64,000 nt of DNA, taken from Methylobrevis albus (lineage in GTDB: Bacteria > Pseudomonadota > Alphaproteobacteria > Rhizobiales > Pleomorphomonadaceae). Location of the stretch: NCBI RefSeq assembly GCF_015904235.1, contig NZ_JADZLT010000051.1:186001-250000 (forward strand). The letters are read 5' to 3'. The notes beneath the pieces were generated by a model, which saw only the letters and a list, made by a program, of their open reading frames with translations, was not told the DNA's origin and did not search any database. The position numbers were made by a program, and so were the translations under genes. Position 1 is the first letter of the stretch. Each line of letters begins with the position of its first letter. Positions 52,039 to 60,301 of this stretch are shown here, piece by piece.

Positions 52039-52842
52039 ATGATCAGGGTGGTGATCGCCGGGGCGACCGGCTGGGTCGGCAAGGCGCTGGTGGCGGCGGT
52101 GACGGCTGCGCCGGACCTCGAAATCGTCGGTGCGGTGGCGCGCACTGCCGCCGGCGCCGATGCCGGCATCGCCACGGGCCTCGCGCCGCTCGGCGTCACG
52201 GTGCACGCGACGCTCGCCGAGGCGCTGGCGATACCCTCCGACGTCGTCGTCGACTACACCAAGCCGAACAGCGTCAGGGCCCACGCGCTGGAGGCGCTCG
52301 CCGCTGGCCGCCATGTGGTGATCGGCACGTCGGGGCCGACCGCCGAGGACTACGACGAGATTGACGCTGCCGCCCGTGCCGCCGGGCGCGGCGTCTTCGC
52401 CGCCGGCAATTTTTCGGTCACGGCGGCGCTGATGAAGCGGTTTGCGCTCGAGGCGGCGCGCTACGTCGCCGACGTCGAGGTGATCGACTACGCCTCGGCG
52501 AAGAAGCCGGACGTGCCGTCGGGCACCGCGCGCGAACTCGCCGAGGCGCTGGGCGCGGTCCGCTCCGCGCCGACGACCCGGCCTGTCGCCGACATCTCCG
52601 GCCCGAAGGAGGCCCGCGGCGCGGCGATCGGCCGGCCGACGGCGGTGCAGGTGCATTCGGTGCGATTGCCGTCCTTCGTGCTCGCCTGCGAGGCGCTGTT
52701 CGGCGCGCCCGACGAGCGCCTCGTCATCCGCCACGAGGCCGGCAGTTCCGCCGCGCCCTATGTCGCGGGCACGCTGCTCGCCGTCCGGCGGGTCGCCGAA
52801 GCCCCCGGCCTGCGCCGCGGCCTCGACATGCTGATGGACTGA
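52039..52842 (+). CDS. dapB: Dihydrodipicolinate reductase (DapB) family protein, divergent class
   Basis: 267-aa NAD(P)H-dependent reductase of the DapB fold. N-terminal [14 protein letters not shown] cofactor loop, [50 protein letters not shown] and [18 protein letters not shown] are DapB-like. However, the usual HHRHK catalytic segment is replaced by ASAKK (residues 152-156): both histidines are missing, while the lysine and PSGTA are kept. It may be a true but divergent lysine-pathway enzyme, or act on a different imine or aldehyde substrate. ATG at 52039 after GGAGGG. Ends before a shared bidirectional hairpin. Confidence 0.8.
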   Translation: MIRVVIAGATGWVGKALVAAVTAAPDLEIVGAVARTAAGADAGIATGLAPLGVTVHATLAEALAIPSDVVVDYTKPNSVRAHALEALAAGRHVVIGTSGPTAEDYDEIDAAARAAGRGVFAAGNFSVTAALMKRFALEAARYVADVEVIDYASAKKPDVPSGTARELAEALGAVRSAPTTRPVADISGPKEARGAAIGRPTAVQVHSVRLPSFVLACEALFGAPDERLVIRHEAGSSAAPYVAGTLLAVRRVAEAPGLRRGLDMLMD

Positions 52843-52895
52843 CCCGGGCTGGACCGGCGGTTCGGCGCGGCAGGACGACAAGTCCGAAAACGAAG

Positions 52896-52927
52896 AAGGC
52901 CGCCACGGACGATGTCCGGGCGGCCTT
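52896..52927. terminator. Bidirectional hairpin between dapB and the small convergent gene
   Basis: AAGGCCGCC pairs with GGCGGCCTT (9 bp), enclosing a second 5-bp stem CGGAC/GTCCG with a GAT loop and a single bulged A. It lies 54 bp after dapB and 52 bp after the stop of the convergent gene, with AAGAA on one side and TTACT on the other, so it can serve both strands. Confidence 0.75.
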
Positions 52928-52978
52928 ACTCGAATTGGTTCGCCGCTGCGGCGGACGCGCGGCGGAGTTTGCGAGGCG

Positions 52979-53212
52979 TTACTCGGCCGGGGTGACCTCG
53001 ACCTCCGGCACCTCGATGGTCTTCGTCTCGGTGGTGACGTTCACGTCGCCGGTCTTCACCTCGTATTCGGGCAACTGACCGGGATCGCGCACCGTCACGT
53101 CGATGTCCGGCAGCCGGCCGGCCTGGATCTGCTCCACCGTGATCACGTTGGTCATGATGAGCACGCCGATCGCGATGGCGGCGCCGAGCAGGAGAAACAC
53201 GAACGCACGCAT
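52979..53212 (-). CDS. Small membrane-anchored protein with an acidic periplasmic tail
   Basis: 77-aa protein, not assigned to a named family. One N-terminal hydrophobic segment (MRAFVFLLLGAAIAIGVLIM, residues 1-21) acts as signal anchor; the rest is polar and rich in Val, Thr and Glu (TVRDPGQLPEYEVKTGDVNV, then TTETKTIEVPEVEVTPAE), with alternating pattern suggesting an extended beta tail in the periplasm. The ATG at 53212 was chosen because an upstream extension would be Arg/Pro-rich and the hydrophobic segment starts here. Single gene convergent with dapB. Function unknown. Confidence 0.65.
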   Translation of the reverse strand: MRAFVFLLLGAAIAIGVLIMTNVITVEQIQAGRLPDIDVTVRDPGQLPEYEVKTGDVNVTTETKTIEVPEVEVTPAE

Positions 53213-53502
53213 GGTGGTCTCCGTATCTGGAGAGGGATGATCCCTCGAAACCTGTCCGCCGCGGGGGCGGTCGATGCGCATCAACGCGGCGAGGCCGGAG
53301 AAGGTTCCGGGCCCGCTCTGCCGGCGCTTTTCCCCGCGTCCGATCCCGGCGCCGGCCGGACGCGGCTCGCCGAACCCCGGCGCCCGTGGCGCCGGGATCA
53401 TCTCGCAGGCGCGATGCTGCAGTGCGTTCAGTATTGGTGTTTAGTGCGCGGCACGGCAAAATGTGCGAGGCCGAGGTATACCGCATTTGGTATAGATCAC
53501 AA

Positions 53503-53518
53503 CATTATGATTATAATG
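53503..53518. promoter_or_regulatory. Inverted repeat overlapping a consensus -10 box (candidate operator)
   Basis: CATTAT-GATT-ATAATG, a 6-bp inverted repeat with a 4-bp spacer, contains TATAAT at 53512-53517, a perfect sigma-70 -10 hexamer. The upstream -35 is poor (GGTATA at 17 bp, TTGGTA at 19 bp), as expected for a controlled promoter. A regulator bound here would block polymerase directly. Confidence 0.5.
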
Positions 53519-53574
53519 CATTTTCGGGGATGGACTCCAATCCGCGCCGGAGTGATGTCGGCGCTGCGGGTCGC

Positions 53575-53603
53575 TTGACATGTTTAGTAATCCAGCTTTT
53601 ACT
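53575..53603 (+). promoter_or_regulatory. Candidate main promoter of the ABC-dha operon
   Basis: TTGACA at 53575-53580, an exact -35 consensus, and TTTACT at 53598-53603 with a 17-bp spacer; about 160 bp upstream of the first gene. Confidence 0.55.
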
Positions 53604-53763
53604 CGACACCGGATCCAAGAGACGGGGCCTTGAACCCGCCTGATCCTCTGGGGAAACGCCGCTATCCGATCTGCCGGTCTTCGCGACGACGCTGCCCGCC
53701 CCGCGGGTGCGCGAACGGACACGCACGCCCGCAGCCCGGTCGCAGAAGGGGAGGACACATCGC

Positions 53764-55095
53764 ATGAAGACGTTGTTGGCATCCGTCGGGGCCGTCGGGA
53801 TTCTGGCGGCGGCACTCGCCGTCCCCGCCACGCCCGCCGCCGCGCAGGGCAAGACGCTGACGCTGTGCTGGGCCGCATGGGACCCGGCGAACGCGCTGGT
53901 CGAGCTCTCGAAGGATTTCACCGCCCAGTCGGGCATCGAGATGAAGTTCGAGTTCGTGCCGTGGCCGAATTTCGCCGATCGCATGCTGAACGAGCTCAAC
54001 TCCAAGGGCCAGCTCTGCGATCTGCTGATCGGTGATTCGCAGTGGCTCGGCGGCTCGGCCGAGAACGGCCACTATGTGAAGCTCAACGAGTTCTTCGAGG
54101 CCGAAAACATCTCGATGGACGACTTCCTGCCCGCCACCGTCTACGCCTATTCGACCTGGCCGAAGGGCCAGCCCGAATACTGGGCGCTGCCGGCGATGGG
54201 CGACGCGCTCGGCTGGACCTACCGCAAGGACTGGTTCGAGAACCCCGAGATCGCCGCCGAGTTCAAGGAAAAGCACGGCCGTGACCTCGCCCCGCCGAAG
54301 ACGTGGGACGAGCTGAAGGAGATCGCCGAGTTCTTCCAGGGCCGCGAGATCGACGGCAAGACGGTGTACGGCGCGGCGATCTTCACCGAGCGCGGCTCGG
54401 AAGGCATCACCATGGGCGTCACCGCGTCGCTCTACTCGCACGGCTTCGCGTACGACGACCCCGCCGGCTCCTACAAGATGGACGGCGTGGTGAACTCGGC
54501 CGACGCCGTCGCGGGCCTCGAGGCCTACAAGGCGCTGTTCGATTGCTGCACCCCGCCGGGCTACACCAACTCCTACATGCAGGAGGGTCTCGACGCCTTC
54601 AAGTCGGGCCAGGTGGCGATGCAGATGAACTGGTTCGCCTTCTTCCCCGGCCTCTACAAGGACGAGCAGGTCGGCGGCGACAAGATCGGCTTCTTCGTCA
54701 ACCCCGGCCAGAAGGTCGAAGCCTCGACCCTCGGCGGCCAGGGCATCTCGGTGGTGTCCTACTCGCAGAACCGCGACGAAGCGCTGCAGTACATCAAGTG
54801 GTTCGCCACCGCCGACGTGCAGAAGAAGTGGTGGTCGCTCGGCGGCTATTCCTGCCACCGCGCGGTGCTGGAAGATCCCGGCTTCGCCGACACCGCCCCG
54901 TTCGCGGCCAACTTCCTCAACGCCATGGGCAACGTGAAGGACTTCTGGCAGGAGCCGGCCTACGCCGACCTGCTGCTCGCCATGCAGAAGCGCACCCACG
55001 ACTACATCGTGGCCGGCCAGGGCACGGCACAGGAAGCGCTCGACGCGCTGGTGGCGGACTGGACGGAGACCTTCGAGGAAGAAGGCAAGATGTGA
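53764..55095 (+). CDS. ABC transporter substrate-binding protein, carbohydrate/polyol family 1
   Basis: 443-aa periplasmic binding protein (extracellular solute-binding family 1). The first ~28 residues (MKTLLASVGAVGILAAALAV...) are a Sec signal peptide ending near PAAAQ. The mature protein shows LTLCWAAWDPANALVELSKDF, FVPWPNFADRMLNELNSKG, DLLIGDSQWLGG and LGWTYRKDWFENPE; an even number of cysteines could form disulfides. ATG at 53764. First gene of a 10-kb operon that continues through permeases, ATPases and a dihydroxyacetone kinase system, so the ligand is plausibly a polyol, glycerol-like compound or C3 sugar. That substrate guess is from context only. Confidence 0.9.
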   Translation: MKTLLASVGAVGILAAALAVPATPAAAQGKTLTLCWAAWDPANALVELSKDFTAQSGIEMKFEFVPWPNFADRMLNELNSKGQLCDLLIGDSQWLGGSAENGHYVKLNEFFEAENISMDDFLPATVYAYSTWPKGQPEYWALPAMGDALGWTYRKDWFENPEIAAEFKEKHGRDLAPPKTWDELKEIAEFFQGREIDGKTVYGAAIFTERGSEGITMGVTASLYSHGFAYDDPAGSYKMDGVVNSADAVAGLEAYKALFDCCTPPGYTNSYMQEGLDAFKSGQVAMQMNWFAFFPGLYKDEQVGGDKIGFFVNPGQKVEASTLGGQGISVVSYSQNRDEALQYIKWFATADVQKKWWSLGGYSCHRAVLEDPGFADTAPFAANFLNAMGNVKDFWQEPAYADLLLAMQKRTHDYIVAGQGTAQEALDALVADWTETFEEEGKM

Positions 55096-55185
55096 GGTGA
55101 CGGGGGAGGGGTGGGCCGCTTGCGCCGCGCTGTCCACCCCCTGCCGCCGACCCCAACGCCCCCTGAAAATCCCGGAACCCGCCTC

Positions 55186-56148
55186 ATGAACGACACCTCG
55201 ACCGTCCGCCGCCTCGCGACCCGCGCGGCCGAAGCGACGCCGCCGCCGGTGGTTGCCCGGGTTGGCGGGCTCGGCGACCGGGCGATCGCCTGGCTGTTCA
55301 TCGCGCCGACGATCGTGCTGCTGCTCGCGATCAACATCTTTCCGCTGATCTGGACGATCTATCTGTCGTTCACGAATTTCCGCGCCAACCGGCCGAACGC
55401 CGCGGTCGAGTGGCTCGGCACCCGCTGGTACACCAGCATCCTCACCGATCCCGACATCTGGGCGGCGATGCAGGTGACGGCGCGCTTCGTGGTCGCGACC
55501 ATCGTGATCCAGACCGTTCTCGGCTTCCTGCTCGCCGTGCTGATCGACAAGAAGTTCCGCGGCCACGGCTTCTGGACCACGCTGATCCTCTTGCCGATGA
55601 TGCTGTCGCCGGCGGTCGTCGGCAATTTCTGGACCTTCCTGTTCCAGCCGCAGATCGGCCTCTTCAACTACGCCGTCAGCTTCGTCACCGGCCTGCCGCC
55701 GTCCTCGTTCCAGATGCTCGGCGACGTCAGCCTGGCGCCGTGGGCGATCGCCATCGTCGATACGTGGATGTGGACGCCCTACGTGATGCTGATCTGCCTC
55801 GCCGGGCTGCGCTCGATCCCCGACTACATCTACGAGGCGGCCGAGGTCGACCGCGCCTCGAAGTGGCGGCAGTTCTGGTCGATCACGCTGCCGATGGCGC
55901 TGCCGTTCATCATGCTCGCGGTGCTGTTCCGCGGCATCGAGAACTTCAAGATGTTCGACATGGTGAACCTGCTCACCGGTGGCGGACCCGGCTCGACCAC
56001 GGAAGTCGCCTCGATCTCGCTGAAGCGCGAGGCCTTCGAGAAGTGGCGCACCGGCTACTCCTCGGCATTCGCCATCATTCTCTTCGTCACGGTGTTCGGC
56101 CTCGCCAACATCTACGTGAAGGCCCTCAACCGCGTGAAGCAGAGGTGA
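55186..56148 (+). CDS. ABC transporter permease, MalF-like sugar family
   Basis: 320-aa inner-membrane permease with six helices. After a Thr/Ala-rich N-terminus comes AIAWLFIAPTIVLLLAINIFPLIW. The EAA coupling loop is IYEAAEVDRASKWRQFWSITLPM, and the C-terminal LLTGGGPGSTTEVASISLKREAF is typical of sugar permease 1. The ATG at 55186 was chosen because the upstream extension is Pro-rich and non-conserved. 90 bp after the binding-protein gene. It pairs with the next permease. Confidence 0.94.
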   Translation: MNDTSTVRRLATRAAEATPPPVVARVGGLGDRAIAWLFIAPTIVLLLAINIFPLIWTIYLSFTNFRANRPNAAVEWLGTRWYTSILTDPDIWAAMQVTARFVVATIVIQTVLGFLLAVLIDKKFRGHGFWTTLILLPMMLSPAVVGNFWTFLFQPQIGLFNYAVSFVTGLPPSSFQMLGDVSLAPWAIAIVDTWMWTPYVMLICLAGLRSIPDYIYEAAEVDRASKWRQFWSITLPMALPFIMLAVLFRGIENFKMFDMVNLLTGGGPGSTTEVASISLKREAFEKWRTGYSSAFAIILFVTVFGLANIYVKALNRVKQR

Positions 56149-56153
56149 GCGCC

Positions 56154-57110
56154 ATGGCCGCCGGCATCTCCACCGCCCATTCCGTCGTCGAGCCCTCGCC
56201 CCTGGTGCGCCGCATCGCCGGCGCCGTGGTGATCCTCTACGCCCTGATCACGATCGTGCCGCTGATCTGGATCGGCCTCACCTCGCTGAAATCGCCGCCG
56301 GATTCGATCTCCTACCCGCCGAAGATCCTGTTCGAGCCGACCCTCGAGGGCTACTGCAACCTCTTCACCACTCGCTCGCGCCAGACCGCGGAGTATCTCC
56401 AGGGCCTGCCGGCGGCCTCGGGCCGCTGCGAGGAGATCGCCCGCCAGCGCTCGATGGTGGTGGTCGGCGCGTCCAACTTCGTGCCGCGGTTCTGGAACTC
56501 GGTGATCATCGCCTTCGGTTCCACCTTCTGCGCCGTCACCCTCGGCACGCTGGCGGCCTACGGCTTCTCGCGCTTCAAGGTGCCGCTGAAGGACGACCTT
56601 CTGTTCTTCATCCTGTCGACGCGCATGATGCCGCCGATCGCCGTCGCGATCCCGATCTTCCTGATGTACCGCGAGCTCGGCCTGTCCGACACCAAGCTCG
56701 GGATGATCCTGCTCTACACCTCGGTCAACGTCTCGCTCGCCGTCTGGTTGCTGAAAGGCTTCATCGACGAGATCCCGCGCGAATACGAGGAAGCGGCGAT
56801 GATCGACGGCTACAGCCGGCTGCAGGCCTTCGTGAAGGTGGTGCTGCCGCAGGCGACCACCGGCATCGCCGCCACCGCGATCTTCTGCCTGATCTTCGCC
56901 TGGAACGAATACGCCTTCGCCGTGCTGCTGACCTCGGGCACCGCGCAGACCGCTCCGCCGTTCATCCCGATCATCATCGGCGAAGGCGGCCAGGACTGGC
57001 CGGCGGTCGCCGCCGCCACCACGCTGTTCCTGATCCCGATCGTCGCCTTCACCATCCTGCTCAGGAAGCATCTCCTGCGCGGCATCACCTTCGGAGCGGT
57101 GCGCAAATGA
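56154..57110 (+). CDS. ABC transporter permease, MalG-like sugar family
   Basis: 318-aa second permease with six helices. IAGAVVILYALITIVPLIWIGLTSLKSP is helix 1; the first periplasmic loop is longer than usual and contains two cysteines (YCNLF and GRCEEI), perhaps a disulfide. The EAA loop is IPREYEEAAMIDGYSRLQAFVKVVLPQA and the C-terminus LLRKHLLRGITFGAVRK is standard. ATG at 56154, 5 bp after the previous stop; its stop overlaps the following 74-aa gene by 4 bp. Confidence 0.94.
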   Translation: MAAGISTAHSVVEPSPLVRRIAGAVVILYALITIVPLIWIGLTSLKSPPDSISYPPKILFEPTLEGYCNLFTTRSRQTAEYLQGLPAASGRCEEIARQRSMVVVGASNFVPRFWNSVIIAFGSTFCAVTLGTLAAYGFSRFKVPLKDDLLFFILSTRMMPPIAVAIPIFLMYRELGLSDTKLGMILLYTSVNVSLAVWLLKGFIDEIPREYEEAAMIDGYSRLQAFVKVVLPQATTGIAATAIFCLIFAWNEYAFAVLLTSGTAQTAPPFIPIIIGEGGQDWPAVAAATTLFLIPIVAFTILLRKHLLRGITFGAVRK

Positions 57111-57331
57111 CGACCCGGCCCGACCCCATCCCCGGCGCCGCGGACGGCGACCCCGCCCCGCGCCGCCGCATCTTCCGGCGCGGTCCCTGGGAGAATGCTG
57201 CCACCGGGCTGATCGCCCTCGGCGTCATCATGCTGATGCAGCCGTTCTCGATCGAGCTCTATTCCTGGTCGTTCGCCACGACGCTCGCCGGCACGGTGAT
57301 GTTCATCGTCGTGTCGAAGTTTCCGGAGTGA
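57107..57331 (+). CDS. Small two-helix membrane protein within the ABC operon
   Basis: 74-aa protein. The N-terminal ~28 residues are polar, with a basic cluster RRRIFRRGPW, followed by two hydrophobic helices: NAATGLIALGVIMLMQPF (about 29-46) and YSWSFATTLAGTVMFIVV (about 52-69), ending SKFPE. Overlaps the permease stop (ATGA) and precedes the first ATPase by 4 bp, so it is made in step with the transporter and is probably an accessory subunit. The rhizobial glycerol importer operon (glpSTPQUV) also encodes a small membrane protein, GlpU, but similarity is not evident to me. Family not recognised. Confidence 0.75.
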   Translation: MTTRPDPIPGAADGDPAPRRRIFRRGPWENAATGLIALGVIMLMQPFSIELYSWSFATTLAGTVMFIVVSKFPE

Positions 57332-57335
57332 CGCC

Positions 57336-58472
57336 ATGGCCGAAATTCGCGTCGAACATCTGCGCAAGGCCTTCGAGAGCTTCGTCGCCGTCGAGGATTC
57401 CACCTTCACCGTCGCCGACGGCGAGTTCTTCGTCATGCTGGGACCATCCGGTTGCGGCAAGACGACGACGCTGCGGATGATCGCCGGGCTGGAACTGCCG
57501 ACGTCGGGCACCATCCTGCTCGGCGGCGAGGACGTCACCTTCAAGCGGGCGCGCGAGCGCGACATCGCCTTCGTGTTCCAGCTCTTCGCGCTCTATCCGC
57601 ACATGAACGTGCGCGCCAACATCGCCTTCCCGCTGAAATGCGAGGGCCTGCCCGGCGCCGAGATCGGCGCGCGGGTGGAAGAGGCCGCGCGGATCCTGCG
57701 CATCTCGCACCTGCTCGACCGTTCCGTCTCCGGCCTCTCCAGCGGCGACCGCCAGCGCGTCGCGCTCGGCCGCTCGATCGTGAGGAAGCCGCTCGCCTTC
57801 CTGATGGACGAGCCGCTCGGCGCGCTCGACACGGAACTGCGCGAGGCGATGATCCATGAGCTGCGCGCCCTGCACGACCGGCTCGGCGCCACCACGGTCT
57901 ACGTCACCCACGACCAGCTCGAAGCCATGGCGATGGCCGACAAGATCGCGGTGATGAACCGCGGCATCATCGAGCAGTTCGGCGCGCCGCGCGACATCTA
58001 CGACCGGCCGGCGAGCCTGTTCGTCGCCGACTTTATCGGCCAGCCGTCGATGAACCTGATCGACTTCCGGGCGAGCCTCGCGCCCGGCGCCTCGGAACTC
58101 GCCCTCGGCGGCGCCCGCGTCGCGATGCCGGAACTGCGCATGGGCTGCCCGGAGCGCGACCTCGTGCTCGGCGTGCGGCCCGAGGGCGTGCGCCTCGACG
58201 ATGCGAGCCCGCTGCGCGGCGAGGTGTTCGGCGCCGAATACCTCGGCACCACGCAGATCGTCACCGTCACGACCGCGCACGGCGCGGTGCGCGCGCGGCT
58301 GCCGGCGTCGCTGAAGGTGAACGCCGGCGAGCCGGTCGGCCTGTCGTTCCGCCCGGAAAAGCTCTCGATCTTCGACCGCGCCAGCGGCCGGGCCCTGCCG
58401 AGCGCGCTGCACGACATTCCCTACGCGCCGCGCCCGAGCTCGATCAAACATGCGGGAGGCCTGCATGGCTGA
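57336..58472 (+). CDS. ABC transporter ATPase 1 with non-canonical signature motif
   Basis: 378-aa MalK/UgpC-like ATPase with a C-terminal regulatory (TOBE) domain. Walker A GPSGCGKT (36-43), Q-loop VFQLFALYPHM, Walker B LAFLMDEPLGALD and switch THDQ (His192) are intact. The signature reads LSSGD (134-138; DNA 57735-57749) instead of LSGGQ, changing the Gly and Gln that contact ATP across the dimer. It is paired with a second, different ATPase (58465-59484), giving an asymmetric heterodimer as in the rhizobial GlpS/GlpT glycerol transporter. It overlaps that gene by 8 bp. Confidence 0.93.
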   Translation: MAEIRVEHLRKAFESFVAVEDSTFTVADGEFFVMLGPSGCGKTTTLRMIAGLELPTSGTILLGGEDVTFKRARERDIAFVFQLFALYPHMNVRANIAFPLKCEGLPGAEIGARVEEAARILRISHLLDRSVSGLSSGDRQRVALGRSIVRKPLAFLMDEPLGALDTELREAMIHELRALHDRLGATTVYVTHDQLEAMAMADKIAVMNRGIIEQFGAPRDIYDRPASLFVADFIGQPSMNLIDFRASLAPGASELALGGARVAMPELRMGCPERDLVLGVRPEGVRLDDASPLRGEVFGAEYLGTTQIVTVTTAHGAVRARLPASLKVNAGEPVGLSFRPEKLSIFDRASGRALPSALHDIPYAPRPSSIKHAGGLHG

Positions 58473-59484
58473 CGTGTCGATCCGCAATGTCACCAAACGC
58501 TTCGGCGACACCACCGCCGTGTCCGACCTCAGCATCGACATCGCCGACGGCGAGTTCATCGTGCTGCTCGGGCCGACGGGGGCGGGCAAGACGACGACGC
58601 TCCGGCTGATCGCCGGCCTCGAGGCGCCCGACGCCGGGCGGCTGTCGATCGCCGGCCGCGACGTGACCAAGGCGCCGCCGGCGGCGCGCGACGTTGCCTT
58701 CGTATTCCAGCAGTATTCGCTCTATCCGCACCTCTCGGTCTACGACAACCTCGCCTTCCCGCTGCGCTCGCCGATCCGGCCGATGGCGAAGGCGGCGATC
58801 GACGCGAAGGTCCGCACCATCGCGGCGATGCTGAAGATCGAGGACAAGCTCGCCAACAAGGCGACCAAGCTCTCGGGCGGCCAGATGCAGCGCGTCGCCA
58901 TCGGCCGGGCGCTGGTCCGCGATCCGGCGATCTACCTGATGGACGAGCCGCTGTCGTCGCTGGATGCCAAGCTGCGCGCCGATCTGCGCCTCGAGCTGAA
59001 GCGCATCCAGGCCGAACTCGGCGCGACCATCCTCTACGTCACCCACGACCAGACCGAGGCGATGACGATGGCGAGCCGCATCGGCGTCATCGACCGCGGC
59101 CGGCTGGTGCAGATCGGCACGCCGCGCGAGATCTACGAGAACCCGTTCAACGCCTATGTCGCGCAGCGGCTCGGCCAGCCGGCGATCAACCTCGTCGACG
59201 CCGGGCTGTTTCCGGACCTCGCCATCCCGCAGCGCACGGCGACGCTCGGGCTGCGCACCGAGCACGTCGCGATCGCCCGCGTCGGCGGCGCCGCACGCGG
59301 CGAGGGCCGCGGCCTCGTCCGCCGCGTCGAGCATCTCGGCGACCAGAACCACATCCACGTCGAGCTCGACGGCACGCCGCTGGTGCTGCTCGCCGACGCG
59401 GACTCCGACATCGGCGCCGGCGACCGCGTCGACGTCCGGCCGGAGCGGCCGCTGTTCTTCGACCGCGAAGGGGCGCGGCTCTGA
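58465..59484 (+). CDS. ABC transporter ATPase 2
   Basis: 339-aa MalK/UgpC-like ATPase. Walker A GPTGAGKT, Q-loop VFQQYSLYPHL, canonical signature LSGGQ (136-140) in LSGGQMQRVAIGRAL, Walker B IYLMDEPLSSLDAKL and switch THDQTEAM are intact. The C-terminal TOBE domain is shorter than in ATPase 1. The ATG at 58465 follows GGGAGG and lies within the end of ATPase 1 (8-bp overlap). Followed after 126 bp by dhaL in the same direction. Confidence 0.95.
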   Translation: MADVSIRNVTKRFGDTTAVSDLSIDIADGEFIVLLGPTGAGKTTTLRLIAGLEAPDAGRLSIAGRDVTKAPPAARDVAFVFQQYSLYPHLSVYDNLAFPLRSPIRPMAKAAIDAKVRTIAAMLKIEDKLANKATKLSGGQMQRVAIGRALVRDPAIYLMDEPLSSLDAKLRADLRLELKRIQAELGATILYVTHDQTEAMTMASRIGVIDRGRLVQIGTPREIYENPFNAYVAQRLGQPAINLVDAGLFPDLAIPQRTATLGLRTEHVAIARVGGAARGEGRGLVRRVEHLGDQNHIHVELDGTPLVLLADADSDIGAGDRVDVRPERPLFFDREGARL

Positions 59485-59610
59485 CGCAAGGGGCCGGTTG
59501 GGACCAATGGTAGCAGGCGGCGAAACGGCGGCGACGGCCGCGCCGGGACATGCTCCGATCGCGCTTCACCGGCGACGGACCACGCAACGGGCATCGGGGA
59601 GGGACTTTTG

Positions 59611-60243
59611 ATGACGGCAGCGATCCTCGACACGGCGGCGCTCGGCACGGCCGAAGGCCGCGCGGCGCTGATCGCGGCGGTGGCGGCCGTGGTGATCGCG
59701 GCGGCGGACGAACTCACCGCGCTCGACCAGGCGATCGGCGACGGCGACCACGGCGCGAACATGAAGCGCGGCTTTGCCGCCGTCGCCGAGGCGGCGCCGA
59801 CCTTGGCCGAAAAGCCGTGGCCGGACCTCCTCAAGGGCGTCGGCACCACGCTGGTGATGAAGGTCGGCGGCGCCTCCGGCCCGCTCTACGGCACGCTGTT
59901 CATGGAACTCGGCAAGCATCTCGGCACGGCGCCGGACCGGGCAGCGCTGACGGAGGCCTTCGGCCGCGCGATCGAGGCGGTGAAGGCGCGCGGCAAGGCG
60001 GAGCCCGGCCAGAAGACCATGCTCGACGTGCTGATCCCCGCGCACGCGGCGCTCGCCGCCGGCGCCGACGCGGCAACGGTGAAGGCCGAGGCCTTCGCCG
60101 CGGCTGACCGGACCGTGCCGATGCTGGCGACGCGCGGCCGCGCCTCCTTCCTCGGCGAACGCTCGATCGGGCACATGGACCCCGGCTCGCGCTCGTCGTC
60201 CTTGATCATCGCGGCGCTCGCCGACGCGCTTTCCGCCGGCTGA
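59611..60243 (+). CDS. dhaL: Dihydroxyacetone kinase ADP-binding subunit DhaL
   Basis: 210-aa subunit carrying a tightly bound ADP that is phosphorylated by DhaM and then passes phosphate to dihydroxyacetone bound in DhaK. The Mg-binding loop is AIGDGDHGANMKRGF; KVGGASGPLYGTLFMEL and the C-terminal SIGHMDPGSRSSSLIIAAL are DhaL signatures. I prefer the ATG at 59611 to the adjacent TTG; GGGGAGGGA lies upstream. Normal length for DhaL. First of six kinase-system genes after the ABC transporter. Confidence 0.95.
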   Translation: MTAAILDTAALGTAEGRAALIAAVAAVVIAAADELTALDQAIGDGDHGANMKRGFAAVAEAAPTLAEKPWPDLLKGVGTTLVMKVGGASGPLYGTLFMELGKHLGTAPDRAALTEAFGRAIEAVKARGKAEPGQKTMLDVLIPAHAALAAGADAATVKAEAFAAADRTVPMLATRGRASFLGERSIGHMDPGSRSSSLIIAALADALSAG

Positions 60244-60301
60244 GCCCGGCGCGGACATAAGCCAACAGCCCGCGTCGCCGGACGACGCGGCCAGGGAGAT
60301 C

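Larger units (their letters stand above)
53213..53763. promoter_or_regulatory. Long regulatory region upstream of the ABC-dihydroxyacetone kinase operon
   Basis: 551 bp without a credible gene between the small minus-strand gene and the binding-protein gene. 53430-53610 is much AT-richer than its surroundings and concentrates regulatory-looking sequence: a direct repeat GGTATA at 53475-53480 and 53489-53494, an 8-bp palindrome GGTATACC, a perfect -10 hexamer inside an inverted repeat, and a separate TTGACA promoter. The first ~200 bp should contain the promoter of the minus-strand gene. Confidence 0.6.

Noticed and set aside
53237..53643. Short open frames upstream of the ABC binding-protein gene
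   Set aside because: They cover the AT-rich promoter island, have no ribosome-binding site or homology, and overlap regulatory motifs.
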